A DNA stretch of 64,000 nucleotides from Sphingobium cyanobacteriorum (GTDB lineage: Bacteria > Pseudomonadota > Alphaproteobacteria > Sphingomonadales > Sphingomonadaceae): assembly GCF_030580935.1 (NCBI RefSeq), contig NZ_JAUQOM010000001.1, forward strand, positions 558,001-622,000, written 5' to 3'. Positions within the stretch are counted from its first letter, which is position 1. Each line of letters begins with the position of its first letter. The position numbers were made by a program, and so were the translations under genes. Positions 29,802 to 38,510 of this stretch are shown piece by piece. The notes beneath the pieces are model-generated. The model saw nothing but the letters and a program-made list of their open reading frames with translations, was not told the origin of the DNA and did not search any database.

Positions 29802-31408
29802 CCAAAAGCTGCGACGCCATCATCATCGGGGGCGGGCATAATGGGCTGGTCTGCGCCTTCTACCTGGCGCGGGCGGGCTACAAGGTGCGCATCCTGGAGC
29901 GGCGCGATGTCGTGGGCGGCGCGGCGGTGACGGAGGAATTTCATCCCGGCTTCCGCAATTCGACCGCCAGCTATACCGTCAGCCTGCTCAATCCCAAGGT
30001 CATCCGGGACATGAAGCTGGAGACCCATGGCTATCGCGTGATCGAGCGGCCGATCAGCAATTTCCTGCCCCAGCCCAATGGCGGCTATCTGAAGCTGGGC
30101 GGCGGGGTGGCGCGGACGCAGGCGGAGTTCGCGCGGTTCAGCGCCAGGGATGCGACCGCCCTGCCCGCTTATTATGACGCGCTGGAGGTGGTGGCCGACA
30201 TGCTGCGCGACCTGGTGCTCAAATGCCCGCCCAATGTCGGCGATGGCATCGGCATGATCGTGGAGGCGATCCGGCAGGGGCGGCGGGTCGCGGCCCTCGG
30301 CATCGAGCAGCAGCGCGACGTGCTGGACCTGTTCACCAAATCGGCGCGCAGCTTCCTGGATAGCTGGTTCGAGAGCGATGCGGTGAAGGCGGCGTTCGGA
30401 TTCGACGCGGTGGTCGGCAATTATGCCAGCCCCGACACGCCCGGCAGCGCCTATGTGCTGTTGCACCATGTATTCGGCGAGGTGAACGGCAAGAAGGGCG
30501 CATGGGGCCATGCGGTCGGCGGCATGGGCGCGATCACGCAGATCATGGCGAAGGTCGTGCAGGCGATGGGGGTGGAGATCAGCCTGGAAGCCCCGGTCGA
30601 TCGCGTGCTGGTGGATGGCAAGCGCGCGGTCGGGGTGCGGCTGGCGAGCGGCGAGGCGGTGATGGGCGGCGCGGTGATCGCCAATGTCGGACCGAAACTG
30701 CTGTATGAGCAGATGATGGACGCGGCCGACCTGCCCGCCGATTTCGTCAAGCGGATCAAGACGTTCAAGGCGGGATCGGGCACGTTCCGCATGAATGTCG
30801 CGCTGAGCGCCTTGCCCGATTTCACCTGCCTGCCGGGCGTGGGCGAGCATCACCAGTCGGGCATCATCCTGGCGCCGACGCTGGACTATATGGACCGGGC
30901 CTTCATGGATGCGAAGCGCGATGGCTGGTCGAAAGCGCCGATCGTGGAGATGCTGATCCCGTCGACCATCGACGACAGCCTGGCGCCGGAGGGATGCCAT
31001 GTGGCGAGCCTGTTCTGCCAGCAATTCGCGCCGGACCTGCCCGGCGGGCGAAGCTGGGACGACGAGCGGGAGGCGGCCGCGGACTGCATCATCGCGACGG
31101 TGGACGCCGCCGCACCGGGCTTTGCGCAAAGTGTGATCGCGCGGCAGATCCATTCGCCGCTCGACCTGGAGCGCAAGTTCGGGCTGGTCGGCGGCGACAT
31201 CATGCACGGCAACCTGACGCTGGACCAGATGTGGGCGGCGCGGCCGGTGCTGGGCCATGGCGCCTATCGCGGGCCGGTGAAGGGCCTCTACATGTGCGGC
31301 GCGGGGACGCATCCGGGCGGCGGCGTGACCGGCGCGCCGGGGCATAATGCGGCGCGGGAAGTGTTGAAGGACGGGGCGGTGCTTGGGCGGTTGTGGCGGG
31401 GGCGATAA
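29798..31408 (+). CDS. Phytoene-desaturase-like FAD-dependent oxidoreductase
   Basis: A 536-aa flavoprotein of the phytoene dehydrogenase/amine-oxidase fold. The N-terminal dinucleotide-binding motif is AIIIGGGHNGLVCAFYLARA, followed by ILERRDVVGGAAVTEEF. The C-terminal FAD motif is LYMCGAGTHPGGGVTGAPGH. The ATG overlaps the stop of the Rieske gene, so the two are translationally coupled and likely share a pathway. The open frame extends back to 29333 inside the Rieske gene, but that part is an overlap artefact. Probably dehydrogenates an isoprenoid or other hydrophobic substrate; the substrate is not known. Confidence 0.88.
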   Translation: MTKSCDAIIIGGGHNGLVCAFYLARAGYKVRILERRDVVGGAAVTEEFHPGFRNSTASYTVSLLNPKVIRDMKLETHGYRVIERPISNFLPQPNGGYLKLGGGVARTQAEFARFSARDATALPAYYDALEVVADMLRDLVLKCPPNVGDGIGMIVEAIRQGRRVAALGIEQQRDVLDLFTKSARSFLDSWFESDAVKAAFGFDAVVGNYASPDTPGSAYVLLHHVFGEVNGKKGAWGHAVGGMGAITQIMAKVVQAMGVEISLEAPVDRVLVDGKRAVGVRLASGEAVMGGAVIANVGPKLLYEQMMDAADLPADFVKRIKTFKAGSGTFRMNVALSALPDFTCLPGVGEHHQSGIILAPTLDYMDRAFMDAKRDGWSKAPIVEMLIPSTIDDSLAPEGCHVASLFCQQFAPDLPGGRSWDDEREAAADCIIATVDAAAPGFAQSVIARQIHSPLDLERKFGLVGGDIMHGNLTLDQMWAARPVLGHGAYRGPVKGLYMCGAGTHPGGGVTGAPGHNAAREVLKDGAVLGRLWRGR

Positions 31409-31672
31409 GCCGAACCCTTACAGGCCATGTCCTGGCCGTGCGATATTCACCCGATCATCCATGGCCGTCACCATCTGCGCGATCGGATATTCTTCAGCGT
31501 CATATTCCGGCGCGCGACGCGCCCACGCGCGCTTTATAGGCCAGACTTGGGAAAGCGCGTAATCGCCAGGAATTTTGCTGGCGCCCATCGGGCGTCCGCC
31601 ACAACGAAGCGATCCATGCACAGTCTGGACCACAATGCGTGCATCCTGAACATTCCGAGTTTCAACTCATGT

Positions 31673-32224
31673 TCAGCGCACGATCAGGTAGAAGGCGGCC
31701 GTGGTCGTGCCGCCATTTTCGATCACGATGTCATAGCGGTCGGTAAAGAGCGGCAGCCAGGCGCAATCGGCCTGCGGGCCGCCGACCGGCTTGGCGCAAA
31801 GCGTGCCGCCATCTGCATTTTGCACCCGGATCGAGAGTTTCGCGCTGTTGCCGCGGGGCGCAACCAATATCTGGGCGCGCTGGCCAGCGAAGAAAATCTG
31901 GCGCATCGTCACGCTGCCCCCCGCATCCAGGGAGCCGCGCCGATAGGCCGGACCCAGCGCGCGGCCGCGAAAGCCAAGCGCGGATCGGGTGATGCCCGCC
32001 GCGTTGGCGGCATGCGTCCAGCGTGCGGCGAGATCCTCCTGCCCTTCGGCCGGACTGGCGCCCAGCGCTTTCAGAACCTGCGCGCTGTCGAGCAGCATGG
32101 CATGATCGCCCCCGGCCTCGGCAGCTTCGCCCTCCACCAATGTCCGCAGGACCGGATCGTCCGGCAGCAGGCCGGCAGCCGGCGAGGCGGCAAGCAGCAA
32201 TCCCGACATTAGCAGCCTAATCAT
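31673..32224 (-). CDS. Secreted protein of unknown function in a two-component operon
   Basis: A 183-aa protein with a signal peptide (MIRLLMSGLLLAASPAAG) at ATG 32224. The mature region has a helical first half and a beta-rich second half (FFAGQRAQILVAPRGNSAKL, then YDIVIENGGTTTAAFYLIVR) that resembles a pre-peptidase C-terminal-like beta-sandwich, but I cannot assign a family. The start overlaps the 3' end of the sensor-kinase gene by 8 bp, so it is the third cistron of the regulator-kinase operon and may be a ligand-sensing partner or target. Confidence 0.75.
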   Translation of the reverse strand: MIRLLMSGLLLAASPAAGLLPDDPVLRTLVEGEAAEAGGDHAMLLDSAQVLKALGASPAEGQEDLAARWTHAANAAGITRSALGFRGRALGPAYRRGSLDAGGSVTMRQIFFAGQRAQILVAPRGNSAKLSIRVQNADGGTLCAKPVGGPQADCAWLPLFTDRYDIVIENGGTTTAAFYLIVR

Positions 32225-33572
32225 CGCGATCCTCCGGCTGGACGACGAAACGCGCGCCGGGCGCGGCGTCCTCCACATGGAGCGACAGGGCATGCCGCTC
32301 CGCAATCGCCCTGGCGAGCGAGAGGCCAAGGCCATGCCCCCCGCCCCGCGCGCCGTCAAGCCGGACGTAGCGTTCAAAGATGCGTTCCCGGTCGGCAGGG
32401 GGGATGCCGGGGCCGTCATCCTGCACAATGACATGCGGGCCGGGCGTGAGCGCGAGCAGGACCGAACCGCCGCTCGGCACATATTTGAAGGCATTGTCGA
32501 GCAGGTTGGACATCAGCCGCGTCATCTGCATCGCGTCGGCGCGGAAACGGATGCCCGGCGTGATCCGGGCATGAAAGCCGATGCCCAGTTCCTCCGCGCT
32601 CGCGCCATAGAGGTCGGCCAGGCTTTCCGCGATATCGGTCAGGTCGACATCGGCCAGTCCCCGCAAATCGCCGCGCATCGCCTGCGTGCCTGCAATGTCG
32701 AGCAGCGAATCGAGCAGCCGCACGACATTGCGGATTTCGGCGCGCGACTGGTCGAGCGTGCGCAGCAATTCGGCGTCGGCGGTGCTTTCCATCGCGCGCA
32801 GGATGCGGGTGTCGAGATGCATCAGCGGGGTGCGGATTTCATGCGCGGTCTGATCCGACACGGTGCGCTGCGCTTCGATCAGCCGTTCGACCTGATCCAG
32901 CATCGCATTGGTGTTGGCGGCCAGTTCGGCCAGTTCGTCATGCCCCGCAGCGCCCGGCGCGCGCGCGGTGATATGGCCGGCGCGCACCGCGTCGAAGGTG
33001 GCGTTCACCACCCCCACCCGCGCGCGCAGCCGGCGGGCGGCGAAATGGCCGGCGGCCAGGCTGAACAAGGCAATGCCCGCGCCCGCGACGGCAAAGGCCA
33101 TCACCAGCCGGGCGATGAGCGCCTGGCCGCGATAATTGCTGCGTCCCACCAGCAGTTGGGCGCCCGATCCCAACTGGGTGGCGCGGGCGAACATGGTGTC
33201 GCCATCGGGCAGGCGGACGAAGCGGGATTCGGACACTTCGGGCGCGATGGCGGGCCAGCGGGGCAGATTGCCGGCGATCGGGCGGCCATCGGCATCCGCG
33301 AGCAGATACCAGCTACGTTCCCCATCCTCACGGTCGACGGACAGGCGATCGGCGATCCGGTCCTTGAGGTCGCCCTCCCCGCTGCTGACATAAATGTCGG
33401 CAAGGCCGGCCAGATCGGTGTCGACTTCCCGCGCCAGCATCGCCCGGCCATCATCATGGACGATTTTCTGCACCACCAGAAACAGGGCGAGGGTGGAGAG
33501 CAGGCTGACCAGCAGCGCCGACAGCGTGACCCGGCCGAACACCGACCGGAACAGGTCGGGCCTATGCACCAT
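32217..33572 (-). CDS. Two-component sensor histidine kinase (HAMP, HisKA, HATPase)
   Basis: A 451-aa inner-membrane kinase. Two membrane helices (about residues 12-36 and 152-176) flank a periplasmic sensor domain of about 115 residues, then a HAMP domain (about 178-230) and a dimerisation domain with phospho-acceptor His244 in TAHEIRTPL. The ATP-binding domain has N-box LMSNLLDNAFKY, the G1 motif DDGPGIP and the G2 motif GGGHGLGLSLARAIA. It overlaps the response regulator by 11 bp. The signal is not known. Confidence 0.93.
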   Translation of the reverse strand: MVHRPDLFRSVFGRVTLSALLVSLLSTLALFLVVQKIVHDDGRAMLAREVDTDLAGLADIYVSSGEGDLKDRIADRLSVDREDGERSWYLLADADGRPIAGNLPRWPAIAPEVSESRFVRLPDGDTMFARATQLGSGAQLLVGRSNYRGQALIARLVMAFAVAGAGIALFSLAAGHFAARRLRARVGVVNATFDAVRAGHITARAPGAAGHDELAELAANTNAMLDQVERLIEAQRTVSDQTAHEIRTPLMHLDTRILRAMESTADAELLRTLDQSRAEIRNVVRLLDSLLDIAGTQAMRGDLRGLADVDLTDIAESLADLYGASAEELGIGFHARITPGIRFRADAMQMTRLMSNLLDNAFKYVPSGGSVLLALTPGPHVIVQDDGPGIPPADRERIFERYVRLDGARGGGHGLGLSLARAIAERHALSLHVEDAAPGARFVVQPEDRDD

Positions 33573-34272
33573 CGCCCCCCGATGCGATCAGGCGATAGCC
33601 GGTGCCCCAGACGGTTTCCAGCACCGGGCCGGCAAAGCCTTCCTCCAGCTTGCGGCGCAGGCGGCCGACATTGACATCGACCACATTGGTCTGCGGATCG
33701 AAGCTGAGTTTCCAGACATGGCGCAGCAGCATTTCGCGCGTCACCACTTCACCCGCATGGTCCATCAGGTAGCGGAAAAGTTCGAATTCCTTGGGGGAGA
33801 GCGGCAGGTGCCTGCCCTGCCTGAAGGCGGTGCGGGCCTTCACATGGCATTCCAGATCACCGAACAGCAGGACAGGATCATGGCTGGAGCGGCGGCTGGC
33901 CCGGCGCCACAGCGCGCGCACGCGGGCGACCAGTTCGTCCGGTTCGAACGGCTTGGCCAGATAGTCGTCGACGCCGCTTTCCAGCCCTTCGACCCGATGT
34001 TCGCTGCGGCCGAGCGCGGACAGCATCAGCACCGGCGCGCCCACGCCCGCGACGCGCAGCCGCGTCACTATGTCGATGCCGGACAGGTGGGGCAGCATCC
34101 GGTCGAGGATGATGACATCATGATTGCCCCCGCCCGCCCGGTTGAGGCCGGCCGCACCATCGGCGGCCTGTTCCACGGCCATGCCCGCGCCGGTCAGGAT
34201 GGCGGCGATATTGGCGCGCGCGGCGGCGTCATCCTCCACCAGCAATATGGAAATCGGATCGGACTGCCCCAT
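33562..34272 (-). CDS. OmpR/PhoB-family response regulator
   Basis: A 236-aa regulator. Receiver domain with phosphorylation site Asp57 in DVIILDRMLP, acidic pair at VEDD, and Lys107 in YLAKPF. The C-terminal winged helix shows LSPKEFELFRYLMDH and TNVVDVNVGRLRRKLE, as in PhoB/OmpR. First gene of an operon with the kinase and a secreted protein. Its target is not evident; it may act on its own operon or on the adjacent TauE/SafE gene. Confidence 0.94.
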   Translation of the reverse strand: MGQSDPISILLVEDDAAARANIAAILTGAGMAVEQAADGAAGLNRAGGGNHDVIILDRMLPHLSGIDIVTRLRVAGVGAPVLMLSALGRSEHRVEGLESGVDDYLAKPFEPDELVARVRALWRRASRRSSHDPVLLFGDLECHVKARTAFRQGRHLPLSPKEFELFRYLMDHAGEVVTREMLLRHVWKLSFDPQTNVVDVNVGRLRRKLEEGFAGPVLETVWGTGYRLIASGGDGA

Positions 34273-34399
34273 GGTTCCCCCGCTTTATCCATAAAGCGAA
34301 AGGCCGCCAGTGACAAAGGCTGTTAGAGCCGGGCCTGCCAGAGTCGAGACTGTCCAGGCCGGTCGCCGGCGGCCTTTGGAAAGGCGCGGGGCATTGCGT

Positions 34400-35230
34400 T
34401 CAGACTTTCAGGCCGGCACGCAGCATCAGGGTGCCGATGATGAGGAGATAGACGCCGAAAATCTTCTTGAGCGGGCCGGCCGGCAGGCTGTGCGCGGCGG
34501 CGACGCCCAGCGGCGCGGTCAACATCGACATCGACGCGATCGCCAGCGTCGCGGGAATGTTGATATAGCCCAGCGACCCCCAGGGCAGGCCGCCTTCCTT
34601 GAGGCCGATGATGGCAAAGCCGATGGTGGTGGGGATGGCGATCAGCGTGCCGATGCCCGACGCCGTCGCGATGGCGCGGTGAATGGTGCGACCGCACAGC
34701 GTCATCACCATGATCGCGATCGTGCCGCCGCCAATGCCGAGCAGCGATGAAAATGTGCCAAGGCCGCCGGCGATGCCGACCCGCAGCAATCCCGATGGCA
34801 TGTTTTCACTCACCACCTTGCCGCTGACTTTGGGCAGCAGGAAGTTGAGCGACATGAGCATGACGCCACCGCCAAAGATCATCTTGAGCGTGGTGCCATC
34901 GACATGGCTGGCCAGCAGCACGCCCGCACCGCACCCCAGCACGATCCACGGCGCCCATGCCTTGAGCACTTCAAATTCCACCGCGCCGCGCTTGGCATGG
35001 GCCAGCAGCGAGCGGATGGAGGTCACAATGATGGTCGCGGCCGACGTGCCGATCGCGACATGCGCGATAGCGTCATGCGTGCCGCCCAGCAGCGGCAGGA
35101 CGACCAGCAGGGCGGGCACGACGACAAAGCCGCCGCCGATGCCGAAGATGCCGGCGGCAAACCCGGCGAGCAGGCCCGCACCGAGCATCGCGACGAGCGG
35201 CACAAGCCAGGTCATGACATCCCCGGACAT
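34400..35230 (-). CDS. TauE/SafE-family sulfite/anion exporter
   Basis: A 276-aa membrane protein with about eight segments in two homologous halves. The N-half motif FAAGIFGIGGGFVVVPALLVVL and the C-half motif SSLLGIGGGTIAIMVMTLCG are the GxGGG signatures of TauE/SafE (sequence shown shorter than the full runs). ATG 35230 follows GGGAGGGG. TauE/SafE members move sulfite, sulfoacetate or other small organosulfur anions. It lies just upstream of the two-component operon on the same strand, with 127 bp between. Confidence 0.88.
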   Translation of the reverse strand: MSGDVMTWLVPLVAMLGAGLLAGFAAGIFGIGGGFVVVPALLVVLPLLGGTHDAIAHVAIGTSAATIIVTSIRSLLAHAKRGAVEFEVLKAWAPWIVLGCGAGVLLASHVDGTTLKMIFGGGVMLMSLNFLLPKVSGKVVSENMPSGLLRVGIAGGLGTFSSLLGIGGGTIAIMVMTLCGRTIHRAIATASGIGTLIAIPTTIGFAIIGLKEGGLPWGSLGYINIPATLAIASMSMLTAPLGVAAAHSLPAGPLKKIFGVYLLIIGTLMLRAGLKV

Positions 35231-35554
35231 CAGCACGCCCCTCCCTGGCCAGGATGAAAAGCGGGCATGTTGGTGCGATCGCCTCGGCGGATCAAGGCGG
35301 CGAATGTGGGGTAATCGACCATGACGTTGGACCATGCCTCTCTTCGGCGGAATCATGCTGCAGGAGGGGCATGTGATCATGTCCCCCTGCCCCCCTAGAC
35401 GAAGCAGGTCGGCGAACCCGCAAGCCCCCCGCCCAATCTGTCATGCGATGGCACGACATAAGCGCGGCGACAGCCCGCGGAAAGCCGTGCGGCGCCGACT
35501 CCCAGGGGAGCCGGCGCCGCATATAAGGCATTCAATAAAAAGACGAAAAGCGCG
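35231..35554. other. Gene-free stretch between TauE/SafE and ald
   Basis: About 320 bp without a credible gene. It contains the strong hairpin at 35488-35521 near the end of ald and a repetitive purine/pyrimidine-rich middle (tracts of C around 35,385-35,400). It must include the promoter of the TauE/SafE gene on the minus strand; no clear -35/-10 pair could be assigned. Confidence 0.45.
35488..35521 (-). terminator. Strong hairpin downstream of ald
   Basis: TGCGGCGCCG (35488-35497) pairs with CGGCGCCGCA (35512-35521), and the inner CTCCC/GGGAG also pair, giving a nearly unbroken stem of about 15 bp. It lies 34 bp after the ald stop on the minus strand. There is no T tract after it on that strand, so it may be a stability hairpin more than a true Rho-independent terminator. 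Confidence 0.5.
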
Positions 35555-36670
35555 TCAGGCGACGGCTTCTTCCGCCGGGGTGTAGGGCAGGCCCAGATCT
35601 TCCGCGACCGCCTGATAGGTCACTTTGCCGTCCCAGACGTTGAGGCCGGCGCGCAGGTGCGGATCGCGGCGGAGCGCTTCCTTCCAGCCCAGTTCGGCGA
35701 TGCGCAGGGCATGGGGCAAGGTCACATTGTTGAGCGCATAGGTGCTGGTGCGCGCAACCGCGCCCGGCATGTTGGCGACGCAATAATGGACGACGCCATC
35801 CACCACATAGGTCGGGTCGGCATGGGTGGTGGCATGGCTGGTTTCAAAGCAGCCGCCCTGGTCGATCGCAACGTCGACCAGCACCGCGCCCTTCTTCATG
35901 GTCTTGAGCATGTCGGCCGTCACCAGCTTGGGCGCGGCCGCGCCGGGGATCAGCACCGCGCCGATGACGAGGTCCGCATCAGCGACGCATTCGGCCAGGT
36001 TGGCCTTGTTCGAAAAGCGGGTCTTGGCCCGCGCTTCGAAATACATGCCCAGCTTTTCCAGCACTTCGGGGCTGCGGTCGAGGATGGTCACGTCCGCGCC
36101 GAGGCCCGCCGCCATCTGCGCCGCGTTGAAGCCGACGACGCCGCCGCCGATCACCGCGACCTTGGCCGGCAGCACGCCCGGCACGCCGCCCAGCAGCACG
36201 CCGCGGCCGCCATGCGCCTTTTCCAGCGCGGTCGCGCCGGCCTGGATCGCCATGCGGCCCGCGACCTGGCTCATCGGCTTGAGCAGCGGCAGGCCACCGC
36301 TCGCATCGGTCACGGTTTCATAGGCGATGCAGGTCGCGCCCGACGCGATCAGATCGCGGGTCTGGTCGGGATCGGGGGCCAGGTGCAGATAGGTGTAGAG
36401 GATCTGGCCGGGGCGCAGCATCGCGCGCTCGACAGGCTGCGGTTCCTTCACCTTCACGACCATTTCGGCGGTGGCGAAAATCTCGGCGGCGGTGGCGACG
36501 ATTTCCGCGCCAGCCTTCACATACAGGTCGTCGCCAGCGCCGATCCCCTCGCCCGCGCCGGTTTCCACCAGCACGCGATGGCCGTGCGCGGCCAGTTCAT
36601 GCACGCTTTCAGGCGTCAGGCCGACGCGATATTCGTGATTCTTGATTTCCTTGACGGTGCCGACGATCAT
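35555..36670 (-). CDS. ald: Alanine dehydrogenase
   Basis: NAD-dependent enzyme that interconverts L-alanine and pyruvate plus ammonium. It is 371 aa, the family length, from ATG 36670 (GGAG upstream); the longer frame adds 35 residues that are not conserved. [20 protein letters not shown] is the classic N-terminus, with Lys/Arg substrate residues, His in YTYLHLAPD, the nucleotide fold [17 protein letters not shown], and the C-terminal [16 protein letters not shown]. Divergent from an Lrp/AsnC gene that probably controls it through a palindrome at the junction. Confidence 0.96.
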   Translation of the reverse strand: MIVGTVKEIKNHEYRVGLTPESVHELAAHGHRVLVETGAGEGIGAGDDLYVKAGAEIVATAAEIFATAEMVVKVKEPQPVERAMLRPGQILYTYLHLAPDPDQTRDLIASGATCIAYETVTDASGGLPLLKPMSQVAGRMAIQAGATALEKAHGGRGVLLGGVPGVLPAKVAVIGGGVVGFNAAQMAAGLGADVTILDRSPEVLEKLGMYFEARAKTRFSNKANLAECVADADLVIGAVLIPGAAAPKLVTADMLKTMKKGAVLVDVAIDQGGCFETSHATTHADPTYVVDGVVHYCVANMPGAVARTSTYALNNVTLPHALRIAELGWKEALRRDPHLRAGLNVWDGKVTYQAVAEDLGLPYTPAEEAVA

Positions 36671-36779
36671 CATGATTCTCCGGAAAACAGGCAGCGCCCC
36701 ACTGCGCATCCTCATGACCGCAGGATAGCGCGGATCGGCCAGTGGATGGTCCCTGATTTTTCCTGTTTGCGCCATGGAT

Positions 36780-36827
36780 ATGCAATGCTATCCCGAATTT
36801 TCAACATTTATCGGGATTTCATTGCAT
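36780..36827. promoter_or_regulatory. Long palindromic operator at the ald/lrp junction
   Basis: A 48-bp two-part inverted repeat: ATGCAATG (36780-36787), two bases, ATCCCGA (36790-36796), 14 bases, TCGGGAT (36811-36817), two bases, CATTGCAT (36820-36827). Fifteen bases of each arm match perfectly with identical internal spacing. The right arm ends on the first two bases of the lrp start codon. This layout fits a dimer or octamer site for the Lrp-family protein, allowing autoregulation and control of ald about 110 bp away. Confidence 0.75.
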
Positions 36828-37299
36828 GGATCGGTTTGATATCGCGTTACTGGAGGCGTTGCAGGCCGATTCGCGCCGATCCATGGCGGAACTGGGCGAT
36901 CGCATCGGCCTGTCCGCCTCCGCCTGTCACCGGCGGATCAAGGCGCTGGAGGATGCGGGGCTGATTGCGGGCTATGCCGCCCGGCTCGATCCCGAAGCGC
37001 TGGGCCTGACGCTGCAAGCCTTTGTCGAAATGTCGCTGACCAGCCAGAGCCGCGAGACGATGGATCGGTTCGAGGCGGCGGTCGCCGACTTTCCCGAAAT
37101 ACTGGAATGTCACCTGATGGCGGGACAGGCCGACTATCTGCTGCGCGTGGCGGCGGCGGACCTTAAAGGGTTCGACGCCATCCATCGCGACTGCCTGGCC
37201 CGCCTGCCCGGCGTGTCGGCGATCCGCACCAGCTTTGCCATCCGCCGTATCCGCGACTGGCAGGGCTATCGGCTCAGGGGCCTGAGGGCGTCGCCCTGA
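36826..37299 (+). CDS. Lrp/AsnC-family regulator, probable AldR
   Basis: A 157-aa transcription factor. N-terminal helix-turn-helix (MDRFDIALLEALQADSRRSM, then LSASACHRRIKALEDAGLI) and a C-terminal RAM ligand-binding domain (VLECHLMAG-type segment read here as ILECHLMAGQADYLLRV). It is divergently transcribed from ald and so is probably the alanine-responsive activator of that gene. The palindrome at 36780-36827 spans its start codon. Its 3' end overlaps the convergent cyclophilin gene by 26 bp. Confidence 0.92.
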   Translation: MDRFDIALLEALQADSRRSMAELGDRIGLSASACHRRIKALEDAGLIAGYAARLDPEALGLTLQAFVEMSLTSQSRETMDRFEAAVADFPEILECHLMAGQADYLLRVAAADLKGFDAIHRDCLARLPGVSAIRTSFAIRRIRDWQGYRLRGLRASP

Positions 37300-38191
37300 C
37301 CGGAACCGGCGCATTGCACAGGTCGACGCCGCCGGCGGGGCGATCATAGAAATCATCCCGCCGGTTGGCGCGCAGGCGCAGATAGGCGGCAAAGCTGGGC
37401 GAAGCGGTGTCCATCATCTCGAAACGCGGCCGCTCCGCCTCCGGCAAAGCACTGGCCAGGCGGACCGACAGGACCGGCGCCTTATGTTCTTGCGCCGTGT
37501 AGAAGCCCAGTTCGCCGGTGCCGCGCGGCAGGCTCGACAGATGCGCCATGCCATCGATCACCCGGCCGACCACCGCGATATTGCGGTCTAGCTGGCGCGG
37601 GGCGTGGCCGATGACGGCATAGAGTTCCGCCCCCGTGCCGGCATCAGGCGACATGCTGCGTCCCACCCCCACAAAGCCGTAGCAATGCGGCAGCCAGGCC
37701 GCCGCCCCGTCCATCGCCACCGGCCAGCCGGCGACGAAGCCGGTCGCGGGCGCATAGGCATCGGCATGGGGCAAGGGCGTGACGGCAAGGCGACGATTGG
37801 CCAGCGGGACGGCATAATCGGCGGGACTGGTGGGGGAAAGGCCGGGCGGCAACGGCTTTTTCTCGGTCACATCGCCCCATTGCACGACATAATTGTCCTG
37901 CACCCGGTTGATGCTGGTGCCGTCCCACCACTGCGCCCTGGCCAGCGCCTGGATATTGCCGACATGGCGCGGCGCGAAGGCGGGCGCGAGCTGGATCACG
38001 ACACGCTTGCCACCCTCGATCGTCATCACCAGCAGCTCTTCGGCGGGGATGGCGCGCCAGGCGGCCGCGGGCGCCTGCGCGACGACGGCCGATGGGGTGG
38101 CGGCCGATGGCGTGGCGGCCGGCGGATCGGCGGCGAAAACGGGTGTTGCGATCAGGGCGGCGAGCAGCATGGCGCGGTGGCGAAGGGTCAT
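37274..38191 (-). CDS. Secreted cyclophilin-type peptidylprolyl isomerase
   Basis: A 305-aa protein with a signal peptide ([20 protein letters not shown]) and a low-complexity Pro/Ala/Thr linker (about residues 22-45) before a cyclophilin-like domain. The pattern [20 protein letters not shown] and [14 protein letters not shown] is typical, as in the periplasmic cyclophilins of sphingomonads. The loop with [11 protein letters not shown] is also conserved. Probably assists folding of outer-membrane or periplasmic proteins. Convergent with the Lrp-type gene. Confidence 0.85.
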   Translation of the reverse strand: MTLRHRAMLLAALIATPVFAADPPAATPSAATPSAVVAQAPAAAWRAIPAEELLVMTIEGGKRVVIQLAPAFAPRHVGNIQALARAQWWDGTSINRVQDNYVVQWGDVTEKKPLPPGLSPTSPADYAVPLANRRLAVTPLPHADAYAPATGFVAGWPVAMDGAAAWLPHCYGFVGVGRSMSPDAGTGAELYAVIGHAPRQLDRNIAVVGRVIDGMAHLSSLPRGTGELGFYTAQEHKAPVLSVRLASALPEAERPRFEMMDTASPSFAAYLRLRANRRDDFYDRPAGGVDLCNAPVPVRATPSGP

Positions 38192-38292
38192 GCCGCAACC
38201 AGACAGCGCGCACGGGATAATGTAAAGCCTTGCGTCAATGCCCCTTGCCTAGCCGTACAACGCGCGATAGGGAGCCGCCTCCAGCGCAATGC

Positions 38293-38383
38293 GGAGCGGT
38301 GGCCGAGTGGTCGAAGGCGCTCGCCTGGAAAGTGAGTATACGTCAAAAGCGTATCCAGGGTTCGAATCCCTGCCGCTCCGCCA
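38293..38383 (+). tRNA. tRNA-Ser (anticodon GGA)
   Basis: Complete 91-nt serine tRNA with encoded CCA. Acceptor stem GGAGCGG (38293-38299) pairs with CCGCTCC (38373-38379), discriminator G, then CCA at 38381-38383. The anticodon stem is CTCGC/GTGAG and the loop CTGGAAA gives anticodon GGA, reading UCC and UCU. A long variable arm (TATACGTC...GCGTA) is present, as for serine tRNAs, and the T loop is GGTTCGAATCC. No integrase or att repeat was seen beside it. Confidence 0.97.
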
Positions 38384-38510
38384 CCCACTCATCCACACAT
38401 ATAGCCATATAAATGCGAGGGAAGCCTGCGCCCCCATGCAGGCAAGCGCACGGATATTGGATCGGGGAGCGTCAGGCTGGTTCGCGGGCATCAGCGCGGG
38501 TGCAGCCGCC

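Noticed and set aside
29768..31345. 525-aa minus-strand frame opposite the flavoprotein gene
   Set aside because: Antisense shadow with His/Arg-rich low-complexity sequence.
31418..31633. 71-aa minus-strand frame between the flavoprotein and the secreted protein
   Set aside because: No ribosome-binding site of note, no recognised domain, and biased composition. Possibly a relic, but not supported as a gene.
38293..38510. tRNA-Ser as a possible phage or island attachment site
   Set aside because: No integrase, no direct repeat of the tRNA 3' end, and no change in base composition next to it.
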